Assembly (NCBI GenBank): GCA_943371965.1
Contig: CALRWV020000008.1
Coordinates: 56,349 to 120,348 of the forward strand
Direction: 5' to 3'
Length of the DNA stretch: 64,000 nucleotides
Source of the DNA: CALRWV02 sp943371965
Lineage (GTDB): Bacteria > Bacteroidota > JABWAT01
Part shown: positions 24,881-33,934 of the stretch, piece by piece
Numbering within the stretch: the stretch's first letter is position 1
Layout of the letters: each line of letters starts with the position of its first letter
Program-made: the position numbers and the translations under genes
The notes under the pieces: model-generated
Database searches by the model: none
What the model saw: only the letters and a program-made list of their open reading frames with translations
Told to the model about the DNA's origin: nothing

Positions 24881-25891
24881 TTAAAATTCAATTGAGATAC
24901 CATTTGTTATAATATCGCCGAACATGTCAAATTTCTGATATCCAAAATCATATTTTAGATTATAAGTTGAAATAGGGTATTTCAAACCAAATCCAAATGT
25001 GTAACTTTCCTGTGAGTTTTCAAGAAACAAAGATTTATATCCAGCTCTTAAAAAAATCATTTTACTCCAGGAATATTCGGTACCAACATTCAATGATTCA
25101 TCATTGCTGCTGGGTCTAAGTGCATCAAGTGCTAAAGTAAGTTTGTTCATGTCATCTTCCAGCACCTCCATCGATACTCCAACTCTGAATAAAATTGGCA
25201 GAGGCCACGGATCAACTTTCAAATCAGATGCAATACCTTCGTTATTCCCGTGAGTTGTAAGATCACCATCATATCTTTTCAGTAAATCTTTTCCCTCGTA
25301 TTTTATATCTGTTCCAAGATTGCAGATTGACATTCCCAATCTAAGACCATTCCAGTCAGTAACATACAATAGTCCCAAATCCAAAGCATAAGCAGATGCT
25401 TTCTCATTGTAAATTTTTGAACGGATATATTTAACTGTTGCACCAAGAGAAAATTGTGTAGTTAAAGCCTGGGAATAAGTAAATCCGAAATACAAATCAT
25501 TTGCATTCCACATGTACCCATTACCTCCAGGGTCAGCTTCTGTCGTCACCTTTTCTTCACCAAAATCCAGATTAGAAATCTGAAGTCCTATAACAGAAGC
25601 ATCAGATAATGCAATTGTTGCTCCTATCCAGTTGTATGTTGTTCCTACCAGCCAACCTGTCTGATTAAATGTTATTTCTGATTTAGGATAAAGCCCACTA
25701 ACACCTGGATTCCAATACAGTGAGTTTGAACCGGTATTCATTGAAACGCCTGCTCCACCCATGGCAACAACATTCGCTCCAGCACCAAGAGTCAGAAATG
25801 GTACAGCAGATGTTCCAACTTTTGATTGTGCAAAAACAGTTGAAAAAGAGGAAAAAGTGAGAATATATATTATGTATTTAATTGTTTTCAT
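24881..25891 (-). CDS. PorV/PorQ-family outer membrane beta-barrel protein
   Basis: 336 residues with the signal peptide MKTIKYIIYILTFSSFSTVFAQ and the family opening KVGTSAVPFLTLGAGANVVAMGGAGVSMNTGSNSLYWNPG (read as GTSAxPFLxLGxGAxxxAMGGA...YWNP). The remainder alternates short beta strands, and it ends ISIEF with a terminal phenylalanine, as outer membrane barrels do. PorV shuttles T9SS cargo from the translocon to the attachment complex. This copy lies between two genes encoding T9SS cargo, so it may be dedicated to them; I cannot exclude a general envelope role. AAGGAA lies about 8 bases upstream of the ATG. Confidence 0.85.
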   Translation of the reverse strand: MKTIKYIIYILTFSSFSTVFAQSKVGTSAVPFLTLGAGANVVAMGGAGVSMNTGSNSLYWNPGVSGLYPKSEITFNQTGWLVGTTYNWIGATIALSDASVIGLQISNLDFGEEKVTTEADPGGNGYMWNANDLYFGFTYSQALTTQFSLGATVKYIRSKIYNEKASAYALDLGLLYVTDWNGLRLGMSICNLGTDIKYEGKDLLKRYDGDLTTHGNNEGIASDLKVDPWPLPILFRVGVSMEVLEDDMNKLTLALDALRPSSNDESLNVGTEYSWSKMIFLRAGYKSLFLENSQESYTFGFGLKYPISTYNLKYDFGYQKFDMFGDIITNGISIEF

Positions 25892-25907
25892 ATTTAATTC
25901 CTTTGCA

Positions 25908-28900
25908 TCATTTTATGATTGCAATTTTCCCTTCTTTTTTACCATAAGGTGATTCAACAATATAGAAATATACTCCAGCTGCTACATCAAGATTTTCCTT
26001 AGTTTTCAAATCCCATTTAAATGTACCAGTTATATTATTTCCGTCATCATACAATGTTCTGATATGCTCTCCGCTGGCAGTGAAAATATGGATTTTGGTA
26101 TTGGACGGAACTCGTCTGAATTCAATTCTACGTTCTCCTCTTCCTGTAGATATACCTGGAGGAGGTGGGTTTTCAAAATCACTGTAAACAATATATGGAT
26201 TCGGAACAACCTGAATTTGGGTTAAAATTGAATTGCTGAATTTTGTTTTATCTACTTTACCAGCTTTAGAGGTCAAACTAAAAACATCACTATGGGATAG
26301 AGGTTTTTGAGTTACCAATTTCCACTTCAAATTAGTATCAGTTATTGAAGTATCAGCACTGGAGTTATCCATCAACAACAGAAGTCGATATGTCATACCG
26401 TAGAATTTGCCATCGCTTAATGGCGTATCTGTGTTATAATATATTTTATTGTTGTTTATATTATTATAATCCTTTGACACAGGTTCCAAAACTATCAATT
26501 CATCGGTTCTTGCAAGTTTGCCCTGATGCTTGGTATATCTTCCGGCAGTAGTAAACCATATAAATTTCGAATATTTATTAAGTGTAATGTTTTTAACTCT
26601 GAATTTTGCAGCTCTGGCTGTTCTCGCCTGTCCACCAGTTGTTCCTGCATAACTTGTATCTACAAAACTGTCATAAAACTCAACAACATAATTATAGGGT
26701 AAATTCAAGCCCTGAATACTTTTACCTGAAAAAGAAGCATTATGCCTGTTTGCTGACATTCTGAAAGCAGTTGTTCCACCAATAAAGACAGATGAATCCT
26801 GAACCGTTAATATATCCCATTTATTGGTAATTGAATAAGTAATACCATCATATGCAACATCATTAGATGCATCATTTTTTGCAGAAGGATTACCCTTAAT
26901 ATAAATACTGTTATAAATTCCATATGGTTGGAAAATAGCAGTATAAATCATGTTCGGATCAAACTGAAAACCTGGTTTTCTAGGTTTGATTTTACCTTGT
27001 TTCCCGTCAACTTTATAATTGATTGATGGAATAATTGCACCACTATTATCTTTGACAATTAGATTTAAAGAATCAAGATATGCATCAAACTTAGTCAGCT
27101 GTATACTGCTTAACCCAACTCCGTTGAATGATTCAGTAACACCATTTGTATTTATTACACTGTAACTGGTTGTAACAGGAGCAATTTCATCAGGATCATT
27201 TTGATCAAAAATACCATCGTTATCATTATCCAAACCATCGTTTGAAGAATCATTAAAACGAACTTCATAGGTAACATTATCTTTAAGTCTGCTGTCATCA
27301 AGAACAGTATTAGTTACAGCTCCTTCACCAGGGCCGGTGTGAGTCATTAAAAATGTGCTTTCAACGGAATAATCAGATGATCTGCTGGTAGGATCTGCAT
27401 ATCCTGTATTTTTAAAAGTAATAATTGCACCCGTATTATCAAAAATTATTGATTTGGAATTTTCAGAAGGAAAAATTCCTAAAGAATCAACACCCGAATC
27501 AAAAGCAACCAAAGCATAATAATATCTTTGACTGTTTTTCACATCGGTATCAATATAGGAGTGCTTCAAGCCAGTAACATCATCACCTAAATAATAAGTG
27601 TATCCCCTTGATTCTTCAAATAAATCAGAATTTGGTTTAAAAATTCCAGAAATATTATTGCCGGGAATATCATAAACAGCAAGAGGAATATATCCTACAG
27701 GTTCACCATAAGCATTTGTAATTGTGTTTATATCATTAAAATTATTATCTCTGGATTTATATAATTTATAACCTTCAAAATCTTTGGTTTTCAATACAGG
27801 GTCAATTGATTCTTCTGCAACACGATCCCAATATAGAGTTACTTTTCCATCACCGGAAACTATTTTAAGTGTTGGTGTAGTTGGTGCCTGCGGAAACCGG
27901 TAGTTGGAATCATAAATTTTTTGAACTGTCTTTCTGTGATTATATAAATCTGTTTTATCTTTGCCATATACCAAAGCAAAAGAGAAAAACTCAGTTTTTT
28001 GAGCCAATAAAGGAAAATAACCGGATCCAAATGTAAAATCGCCATCTTCACCATTTATTGGAACTCCATTTGAAAAATTACTGGGAACTGAGAAAAATCC
28101 TGGGCGTAATTCTTTCCACAATAATTCATCATCTGCTAAGTCAATTGCACCAGAGGGAGTAAAATAATTGAAAGAAGTCAAACCAATTTGATCTGATTCA
28201 TTAACATCAGTTGCATCAAAATTTGGCTCTCCCGGCGATGGTATTCCATCATCTTCACCAACATCCCCTGTCTTTTCAACACCATCTGCTCCAACGTCAT
28301 CAAATTGTGCTGTCCAGTCATTGTCATTATCGATGCCATCATCACGTTTTTCATCAACCAATAAATCATTGATTCCAACATTATTAATGTAGTCTACATA
28401 ACGCGTAGGTGCCAGAATATCAAACAAAACTACAGTTATTCCGTTCTTAGTTGTAGTTTTTCTTTGACGGTAGTGCAAATAATAGTTTTCATCAATCAAT
28501 CCATCGAAATCATTATCAACACCATCAAAGGCATTTGGGTTTGGCAATTCTGCAATCGAATTTCCCTCTGCAAGCTTTGTTACATTAGGAGTGATCAATA
28601 TTGAATCAGCCATTCCCCGCGTTTTAATTTTGAATGGAGTTGTATTCTGAACTGTTATAACTTCTCTTTTGAAGTTTTTGGTTATTGGATCAATATTTTC
28701 TTTAATAACCACAAGTTTATTTACTTTTCCAGTTCCTGGTACATTTGAAACCAAGACTGAATCAAAACTTGTTGTAGTAAATAATGGTGCAGTTTTACTA
28801 TCTCTGTCATTATCTATTCCATCATATCCGTTACCTGGAGATTCAAGAAAAGCATAGCCCACATATCCAACTTCAGTACCAACCCATTTTGGATTCCTTG

Positions 28901-29807
28901 AAACATCATTATCAAAATCCCAAGTGTACACCAATGAATTTTGAACATCAAAAAATGATACGTCATCATCATATTCATTATAAGCATTTGTACCGGAAAC
29001 ACCAACCAAAGTACCCGCAAGTAACCCTACAACTGCTTTATTGTAATTGGTTGTACTGTTGTTTTTAATATCATATAACCAAAAAATACAATCTTGAGCT
29101 AGAAATTGACTCCACTGCATTCCTCTAACTTTAACATCCAAACCAAGTCCTTTTCTTGAAGGTCTATTTGAATCAGGAACCAAATTGAAAGGTGAATTGT
29201 TGAATTCATAATCTGAGTGATCATCCATTACATAATATGATTCCTGATCAGCTTTTGGTTCTTTTCCGAAATAACCATTCCAATATCCCCTCCATCCTGG
29301 ATCAATGGGATCAGTTGATTTATCCGGCCATGAAGTTGGCCATGTACTTGGATTGTCACTGAATGCAATATTACTCTGATTGGGGTTGTTATATCCTGAT
29401 TTTGGTTGAAATGACCATATATCTCCACTTGGGCTTTCCTCCCTATTTTTTGTAGGTCTTCCTGTAACATCAGAAACAACCACAGCATGGTAGACAGAAT
29501 CTTTATTCGCCGTAACAAGAGCCTTTATTTTTAAATTATCTTTTTCTGTTGTGGCTGTCATTCTGACCTCTCCTCCAACCATGAAACTCACGTCTCCGAT
29601 GTAACCATTATTTTCATATTTCCACGCACCTCTTGGACCACCGTTCGGTGGAAAACCTACTGTTCCAGCATTATGAAAAACGGTTTTGACTCTATTGCCA
29701 GAGTGAACACCTTTTCTGAAATTAATTATACTACCCAAATCAGATTGGGCAAAAACTGAACTTGAAAATAGAACTAAAACTAAAAGAGAAGAAAATTTAA
29801 TTTTCAT
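25908..29807 (-). CDS. Large secreted multidomain protein with Ca-binding-type repeats, FnIII-like domain and T9SS sorting domain
   Basis: 1299 residues with a signal peptide ending SVFAQ. At least four acidic DGxDNDxDxxxD motifs (NGYDGIDNDRD, FDGVDNDFDGLIDE, DDGIDNDNDW, DGLDNDNDGIFD) resemble thrombospondin type 3 / calcium-binding repeats. A fibronectin-like segment (VTLYWDRVAEES...DFEGYKLYKSRDNNFND) lies near residues 640-690. The C-terminus (VVPNPYIVYSDF... AAGVYFYIVESPYGKKEGKIAIIK) is a T9SS sorting-type domain. It is encoded between the TonB-dependent receptor and the PorV-like gene. It may be the surface lipoprotein-equivalent (SusD-like role) of the receptor, but no SusD fold or catalytic site is recognisable. 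Function is unknown. Confidence 0.72.
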   Translation of the reverse strand: MKIKFSSLLVLVLFSSSVFAQSDLGSIINFRKGVHSGNRVKTVFHNAGTVGFPPNGGPRGAWKYENNGYIGDVSFMVGGEVRMTATTEKDNLKIKALVTANKDSVYHAVVVSDVTGRPTKNREESPSGDIWSFQPKSGYNNPNQSNIAFSDNPSTWPTSWPDKSTDPIDPGWRGYWNGYFGKEPKADQESYYVMDDHSDYEFNNSPFNLVPDSNRPSRKGLGLDVKVRGMQWSQFLAQDCIFWLYDIKNNSTTNYNKAVVGLLAGTLVGVSGTNAYNEYDDDVSFFDVQNSLVYTWDFDNDVSRNPKWVGTEVGYVGYAFLESPGNGYDGIDNDRDSKTAPLFTTTSFDSVLVSNVPGTGKVNKLVVIKENIDPITKNFKREVITVQNTTPFKIKTRGMADSILITPNVTKLAEGNSIAELPNPNAFDGVDNDFDGLIDENYYLHYRQRKTTTKNGITVVLFDILAPTRYVDYINNVGINDLLVDEKRDDGIDNDNDWTAQFDDVGADGVEKTGDVGEDDGIPSPGEPNFDATDVNESDQIGLTSFNYFTPSGAIDLADDELLWKELRPGFFSVPSNFSNGVPINGEDGDFTFGSGYFPLLAQKTEFFSFALVYGKDKTDLYNHRKTVQKIYDSNYRFPQAPTTPTLKIVSGDGKVTLYWDRVAEESIDPVLKTKDFEGYKLYKSRDNNFNDINTITNAYGEPVGYIPLAVYDIPGNNISGIFKPNSDLFEESRGYTYYLGDDVTGLKHSYIDTDVKNSQRYYYALVAFDSGVDSLGIFPSENSKSIIFDNTGAIITFKNTGYADPTSRSSDYSVESTFLMTHTGPGEGAVTNTVLDDSRLKDNVTYEVRFNDSSNDGLDNDNDGIFDQNDPDEIAPVTTSYSVINTNGVTESFNGVGLSSIQLTKFDAYLDSLNLIVKDNSGAIIPSINYKVDGKQGKIKPRKPGFQFDPNMIYTAIFQPYGIYNSIYIKGNPSAKNDASNDVAYDGITYSITNKWDILTVQDSSVFIGGTTAFRMSANRHNASFSGKSIQGLNLPYNYVVEFYDSFVDTSYAGTTGGQARTARAAKFRVKNITLNKYSKFIWFTTAGRYTKHQGKLARTDELIVLEPVSKDYNNINNNKIYYNTDTPLSDGKFYGMTYRLLLLMDNSSADTSITDTNLKWKLVTQKPLSHSDVFSLTSKAGKVDKTKFSNSILTQIQVVPNPYIVYSDFENPPPPGISTGRGERRIEFRRVPSNTKIHIFTASGEHIRTLYDDGNNITGTFKWDLKTKENLDVAAGVYFYIVESPYGKKEGKIAIIK

Positions 29808-29827
29808 AACTCAAAAACTCCACATCA

Positions 29828-32626
29828 TTAAAAATTATAAGATAAACCAAACTCAATTCTCCTGGGTTCAGAATAGTTTTGAGGGTTAGTATATTTTTCT
29901 TTTATCGTATTGATACCGTATGTATTCTTATCTTTATCTTTATATGCCTTGAGAGTTGTTGCTGTTCTACCAGTATCATCAAAAACACCAAATTCGTTCA
30001 AAGTATCGAACAAATTATATACTCTCGCAAAAAATGAAACTGACCCATAAGAAAGATCATAGTTGTAAAATGCTCGTAAATCAGTATTAAAAGATGGTGG
30101 TTTAACTTCATCGTTGGTTAATACAGCAGCAATTGAGCCTGTTTGTGGAGTGTAAGGCAAACCACTTCCATAAGAAATGATGGTTGAAAAACCCCAGTTT
30201 TTTGCATTGTAATTAAAAGTCGTATTTAGAGTATGAGTTTGATCCCAATCCAATGATTTTAATATAACTTCCGGTTGAGAGCCACCTTGTATTGCTTTAT
30301 TTGCTGCTTCAGGATCAGAAGCTGTTCCCTTCGCTGTCTGGAAAGTATAATCTACAGTGACACCCCAACCATCATTCATTCTTTGATTAAAGGAAAGAAT
30401 AAATCCCCTTACAATTCCAAAATCGGAGTTAACTAATTGTGAGTAGGTTCTACCACCCAACATTTCAATTTCATTTGCCCTTGATCCCGATAAATCGCGG
30501 TAATCCCTGAAGTAAACAGTTGCATCAACAGAAAGGTTATCGCCGATTTGCTGCTGCAAACCCAACTCAACAGATGTATTTTTTTCAGGCCGCAAATCAC
30601 TGTTACCTGCAACACCTGAGTTGGCACCTGTAGTTGATTCAAACATGTAATATGCATTTCTGTAAAGTATGTCAAAGTTGGGAAACTGATAAAACATCCC
30701 ATAAGAAAAATAAATTTTTGCTTTATCTGTTATTGGAAATGCTGCTCCAATTCTAGGGCTGAATTGATATTTATATGTTGATTTTTTCCACCAATAGGCT
30801 TCTCTATCTTTCAATGACTTTTGGTTAAAACTTTCATCACTCAACTTAAATTCCACCAAATCATCAGTTCCATCTTTGTTGTAATCGATATTTTCGATTT
30901 TACCGTCTCCATTCAAATCAAAGTAATTATTTATAAATTTAATTGGAGAGAATATATTTGGGTCAGTCAAATCATTTGGAACGTATCCTGCAGCATCAAA
31001 CCAGTCAAACCTTAAACCAACATTGAGGATAAAATTGTTGAATTCCATTTTATCCTGTATATAAGCTGAAAAATCCTTGGGGTTTCGGCCGTATGAATAA
31101 TTTTTTACTGTATTTTCATTATTATATTTTGGTATAATATATGGGTGAAGACTTTCAGAGTTTTCTGTTTCAGTTACCTGTCTGTTTTGGAAAGTCAGAT
31201 TGTGAATTTTAAACTCAAACCCTGCTTTAATTTGGTGTGAATTGTTGATTTGTGACAATAAATCTGATTTCAGTGAAAACGAATTGATCGTTCTGTTAAA
31301 CTGATTCATATCTACACCACCTGTGGAAAGTGTTAGATCTCCAGCAGCAGACGAAGATAAACTTGACTGTACATATCTGCTGTCCAACCCATCATAAACA
31401 TACTTTGAATATTCTTTTCCGAATCCTGAAATCGAAGCTGTATAAAAAGTGTTTGCTGTCAAAGTATGTGTTAAGCTCAAAATTCCAGTCAAAGAGTTTT
31501 GATATTGGGTTGCGACAGCATCGGGCACAAACACTCTAAAACGGTCATACTCTTTCCATTTTCTTTTTTCGTAGATCATATTTAAAGAGGCTTTCATTCC
31601 TGTGGTAATTGGCCATGTAAATTTATTTTGAAGAGTCAACTTGCTTGAATTGTTCATTGGAACAATCTTATTGTCTCCGAGGCTGGAATTATGGTCTACA
31701 GTATCAATTCGAAAAACATTGTCGGTGTTAAATTTTCTTTGACCATATAAATGGCCCCCAAAGTCAACCCATCTCGCAACTGCAAAAAAGTACAAATTAT
31801 CTCTTAAAATTGGACCGCTAAAAGTTGCTTCATAGTTTTGAATTGCAAGTGGGTTATAAGTTGAAGGTTTGATAAAAATATCATCGTGTCCAGTTATGTA
31901 ATCACCAAAATATGTTGTTGCAGATCCATTAAATTGATTTTCACCATCTTTGGTTGAAACATTCACAATTGCTGACATTGCCTGTCCATATTCTGCATTA
32001 AAAGCACCGGATATTACCTGCAACTCAGAAACCATATTTTTATTGACCTCGGTTACCTGAGAACCGTCAAATTTATCTGTAACCGGAACTCCGTCAATCA
32101 TGTAGGAGACTTCACTTGATCTACCACCTCTAAAGTGACCATTAACATTTCCTGCCTGTAAAGAAACTATTTGAGAAACTTCGGTAACAGGTAAAGCAGC
32201 AATTTGATCACCGGAAATAATTGCTGTAGAAGCTGTCAGATCTTTTGTTACCATAGGTCGTTCTGCTGTGACCGTAATTTCTTCTGACAAAGACAAAGTT
32301 TGTTCAGAAAGTTTGGCATCAATCCTGGTAGTTAAGCTAGAGGCTACTTTTACATTCTGCACCATTTTCGGATTGTAACCGATAAAAGAAATCTTAATTG
32401 TATAAGTTCCAGGAGGGACACTTAAAATGTTATAATTTCCATCAAGATCGGTGGCAGCACCAAGTGAAGTTCCTATTATTACTATACTTGCACCAATTAA
32501 TGCATCCCCATTTCCTTCATCCAATATCAGACCTGATATTTTTCCGAAATTCTGTGCAAAAGATGAAGCAGAAATCAGAACAAATACTGATAAAACGGTT
32601 AATTTGATGCCTATTTTTTTCATCAT
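29828..32626 (-). CDS. TonB-dependent outer membrane receptor (carboxypeptidase-regulatory-like domain, plug, barrel)
   Basis: About 932 residues. The signal peptide MMKKIGIKLTVLSVFVLISASSFAQ is followed by a CarboxypepD_reg-like beta-sandwich (GKISGLILDEGNGDALIGASI, residues about 28-110), a plug domain (LSEEITVTAERPMVTKDLT... SYMIDGVPVTD... VISGAFNAEYGQAMSAIVNV) and a 22-strand-type barrel ending RRIEFGLSYNF. This is the SusC/CirA-like design, but no SusD gene is adjacent. The frame is open to an ATG at 32659 that overlaps the lacI stop (ATGA); I prefer 32626 because it starts the signal peptide, yet coupling from 32659 is possible. Maltodextrin uptake is inferred from the locus. Confidence 0.9.
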   Translation of the reverse strand: MMKKIGIKLTVLSVFVLISASSFAQNFGKISGLILDEGNGDALIGASIVIIGTSLGAATDLDGNYNILSVPPGTYTIKISFIGYNPKMVQNVKVASSLTTRIDAKLSEQTLSLSEEITVTAERPMVTKDLTASTAIISGDQIAALPVTEVSQIVSLQAGNVNGHFRGGRSSEVSYMIDGVPVTDKFDGSQVTEVNKNMVSELQVISGAFNAEYGQAMSAIVNVSTKDGENQFNGSATTYFGDYITGHDDIFIKPSTYNPLAIQNYEATFSGPILRDNLYFFAVARWVDFGGHLYGQRKFNTDNVFRIDTVDHNSSLGDNKIVPMNNSSKLTLQNKFTWPITTGMKASLNMIYEKRKWKEYDRFRVFVPDAVATQYQNSLTGILSLTHTLTANTFYTASISGFGKEYSKYVYDGLDSRYVQSSLSSSAAGDLTLSTGGVDMNQFNRTINSFSLKSDLLSQINNSHQIKAGFEFKIHNLTFQNRQVTETENSESLHPYIIPKYNNENTVKNYSYGRNPKDFSAYIQDKMEFNNFILNVGLRFDWFDAAGYVPNDLTDPNIFSPIKFINNYFDLNGDGKIENIDYNKDGTDDLVEFKLSDESFNQKSLKDREAYWWKKSTYKYQFSPRIGAAFPITDKAKIYFSYGMFYQFPNFDILYRNAYYMFESTTGANSGVAGNSDLRPEKNTSVELGLQQQIGDNLSVDATVYFRDYRDLSGSRANEIEMLGGRTYSQLVNSDFGIVRGFILSFNQRMNDGWGVTVDYTFQTAKGTASDPEAANKAIQGGSQPEVILKSLDWDQTHTLNTTFNYNAKNWGFSTIISYGSGLPYTPQTGSIAAVLTNDEVKPPSFNTDLRAFYNYDLSYGSVSFFARVYNLFDTLNEFGVFDDTGRTATTLKAYKDKDKNTYGINTIKEKYTNPQNYSEPRRIEFGLSYNF

Positions 32627-32655
32627 GGTAATAGTACTCCCTACTGTAATTTCTT

Positions 32656-33678
32656 TCATTCTATTTTTCCTTCTTTACAGGAATCCCTGATTATCAATGT
32701 CGGAGAAAAGGTTGTATGTGAAGGTGGAAAATCTTTATTCTGAAGCCTGTGAAACAGTTTCTCAACGGCCAAAACTCCCATTTGATACATGGGTTGTCTC
32801 ATGGTGGATAGCCCCATGTGCCTGGCAAGTTCAATATCATCAAATCCAATGATTGCCATATCTTCCGGAACTCTGATTTTTCTGTCTTTCAAAGCATTTA
32901 AAGCTCCAATAGCCTGAATGTCAGAAGAAACAAAAACGGCATCCGGCAAATCAGATTTGTTTTTATCAATCAGTTCCAGCATTGAAGAATAACCGGATTC
33001 ACGGTTAAATCCATCATGTTTGGTGTGTTTGCTTACTTTGAAATATCTGTCATGGAATGGAACCTTGGATTCTTCCAATGCTTTTCTATATCCGTTGTAT
33101 CTTAAACGGGCTGGTTCAGAATCCAATGATGCATCAATCATCCCAATTTTCTTGTATCCCAATTTTACCAAATGTTTAGCGGCAATATAAGCACCTTCTT
33201 CATTCTGAACAGTAATTGAATCAAAATCAGGGTGGTAAGTATCAACCAGAACAGTCGGAAGTTCAATATCTTTTATTTTTTTATCATACCCATCAGGCAG
33301 TTTCATGGAAAAAAACAGAAGCCCATCAACACGGCCTTTTTGTGCTGTCCTCTTCAAATATTCTTCTGCCTGTGAAACCTGGTTAACCCCAAAAAGCATG
33401 ATATCATAACCAAGATCAACGACTTTATCCTGAATCCCCTGAAGAATTTCAACGAAAAAATAATTGGTAAAAAAAGGCATAATGACTGAAATGGTGTTGG
33501 TTTTGCGTTTTGCCAAACCTTGTGCATAGGCATGAGGCTGGTAATTCAACCTGCGGGAAATTTCCAAAATTCTGCCTTTTGTTTTCGCAGCAATTTTAGG
33601 ATGATTATTCAAAGCACGAGAAACGGTTCCAATACCAACCTTAGCTTCTCTGGCAATGTCATATATTGTGACGCCCAT
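32656..33678 (-). CDS. LacI-family transcriptional regulator of the alpha-glucan locus
   Basis: 340 residues. Residues about 3-50 are the LacI DNA-binding domain (TIYDIAREAKVGIGTVSRALNN, then hinge LNYQPHAYAQGLA), and the rest is a periplasmic-binding-protein-like effector domain (VDGLLFFS, GFDDIELARHMGLSTMRQP). It is the first gene of the minus-strand locus that continues with the receptor, secreted proteins and malEFG, so it probably autoregulates and senses a malto-oligosaccharide or derivative. A palindrome at 33738-33753 upstream has the shape of a LacI operator, and a nearly identical one lies before fbp. The effector is unknown. Confidence 0.9.
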   Translation of the reverse strand: MGVTIYDIAREAKVGIGTVSRALNNHPKIAAKTKGRILEISRRLNYQPHAYAQGLAKRKTNTISVIMPFFTNYFFVEILQGIQDKVVDLGYDIMLFGVNQVSQAEEYLKRTAQKGRVDGLLFFSMKLPDGYDKKIKDIELPTVLVDTYHPDFDSITVQNEEGAYIAAKHLVKLGYKKIGMIDASLDSEPARLRYNGYRKALEESKVPFHDRYFKVSKHTKHDGFNRESGYSSMLELIDKNKSDLPDAVFVSSDIQAIGALNALKDRKIRVPEDMAIIGFDDIELARHMGLSTMRQPMYQMGVLAVEKLFHRLQNKDFPPSHTTFSPTLIIRDSCKEGKIE

Positions 33679-33709
33679 GTTATTTATTGTTTCCGATTGG
33701 TTGTGATTG

Positions 33710-33717
33710 CGAAACTA
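33710..33717 (-). promoter_or_regulatory. Putative -7 box (TAGTTTCG) of the lacI operon
   Basis: On the minus strand TAGTTTCG differs by one base from TAnnTTTG and predicts a leader of about 25 bases. The palindrome at 33738-33753 falls where the -33 element would be. Confidence 0.3.
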
Positions 33718-33720
33718 ATC

Positions 33721-33760
33721 CAATTTGGAATGCCTTAGTGGAAAGGCTTCCACCAAATTG
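33721..33760. promoter_or_regulatory. Nested palindrome, candidate LacI-family operator
   Basis: The core GTGGAA-AGGC-TTCCAC (33738-33753) is a perfect 6-bp dyad and is flanked by CAATTTGG (33721-33728) and CCAAATTG (33753-33760), also inverted. The core shares 13 of 14 bases (TGGAAnGGCTTCCA) with a site upstream of fbp. Its position over the predicted -33 region suits repression. Confidence 0.6.
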
Positions 33761-33934
33761 AAAAAAAAAAATAATAATGTCAAGATATATGGAAAAAAAT
33801 ATGGAAATTAATTTTCAGAATTCTAATAATTAGTCGGAAATACCTCAAAAATAATTCAAACTGTTCCAAGCTTCATTTAGTTTACAACCTTTAGTATCTT
33901 TATTCCTCAAACCTAAATAAGTGAAGCATCTTTA

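Noticed and set aside
28178..28381. Alternative frames inside the 25908-29807 gene (Met-rich 60-70 residue frames)
   Set aside because: They are shadows of the acidic Asp/Asn repeats of the real gene and have no start signals.
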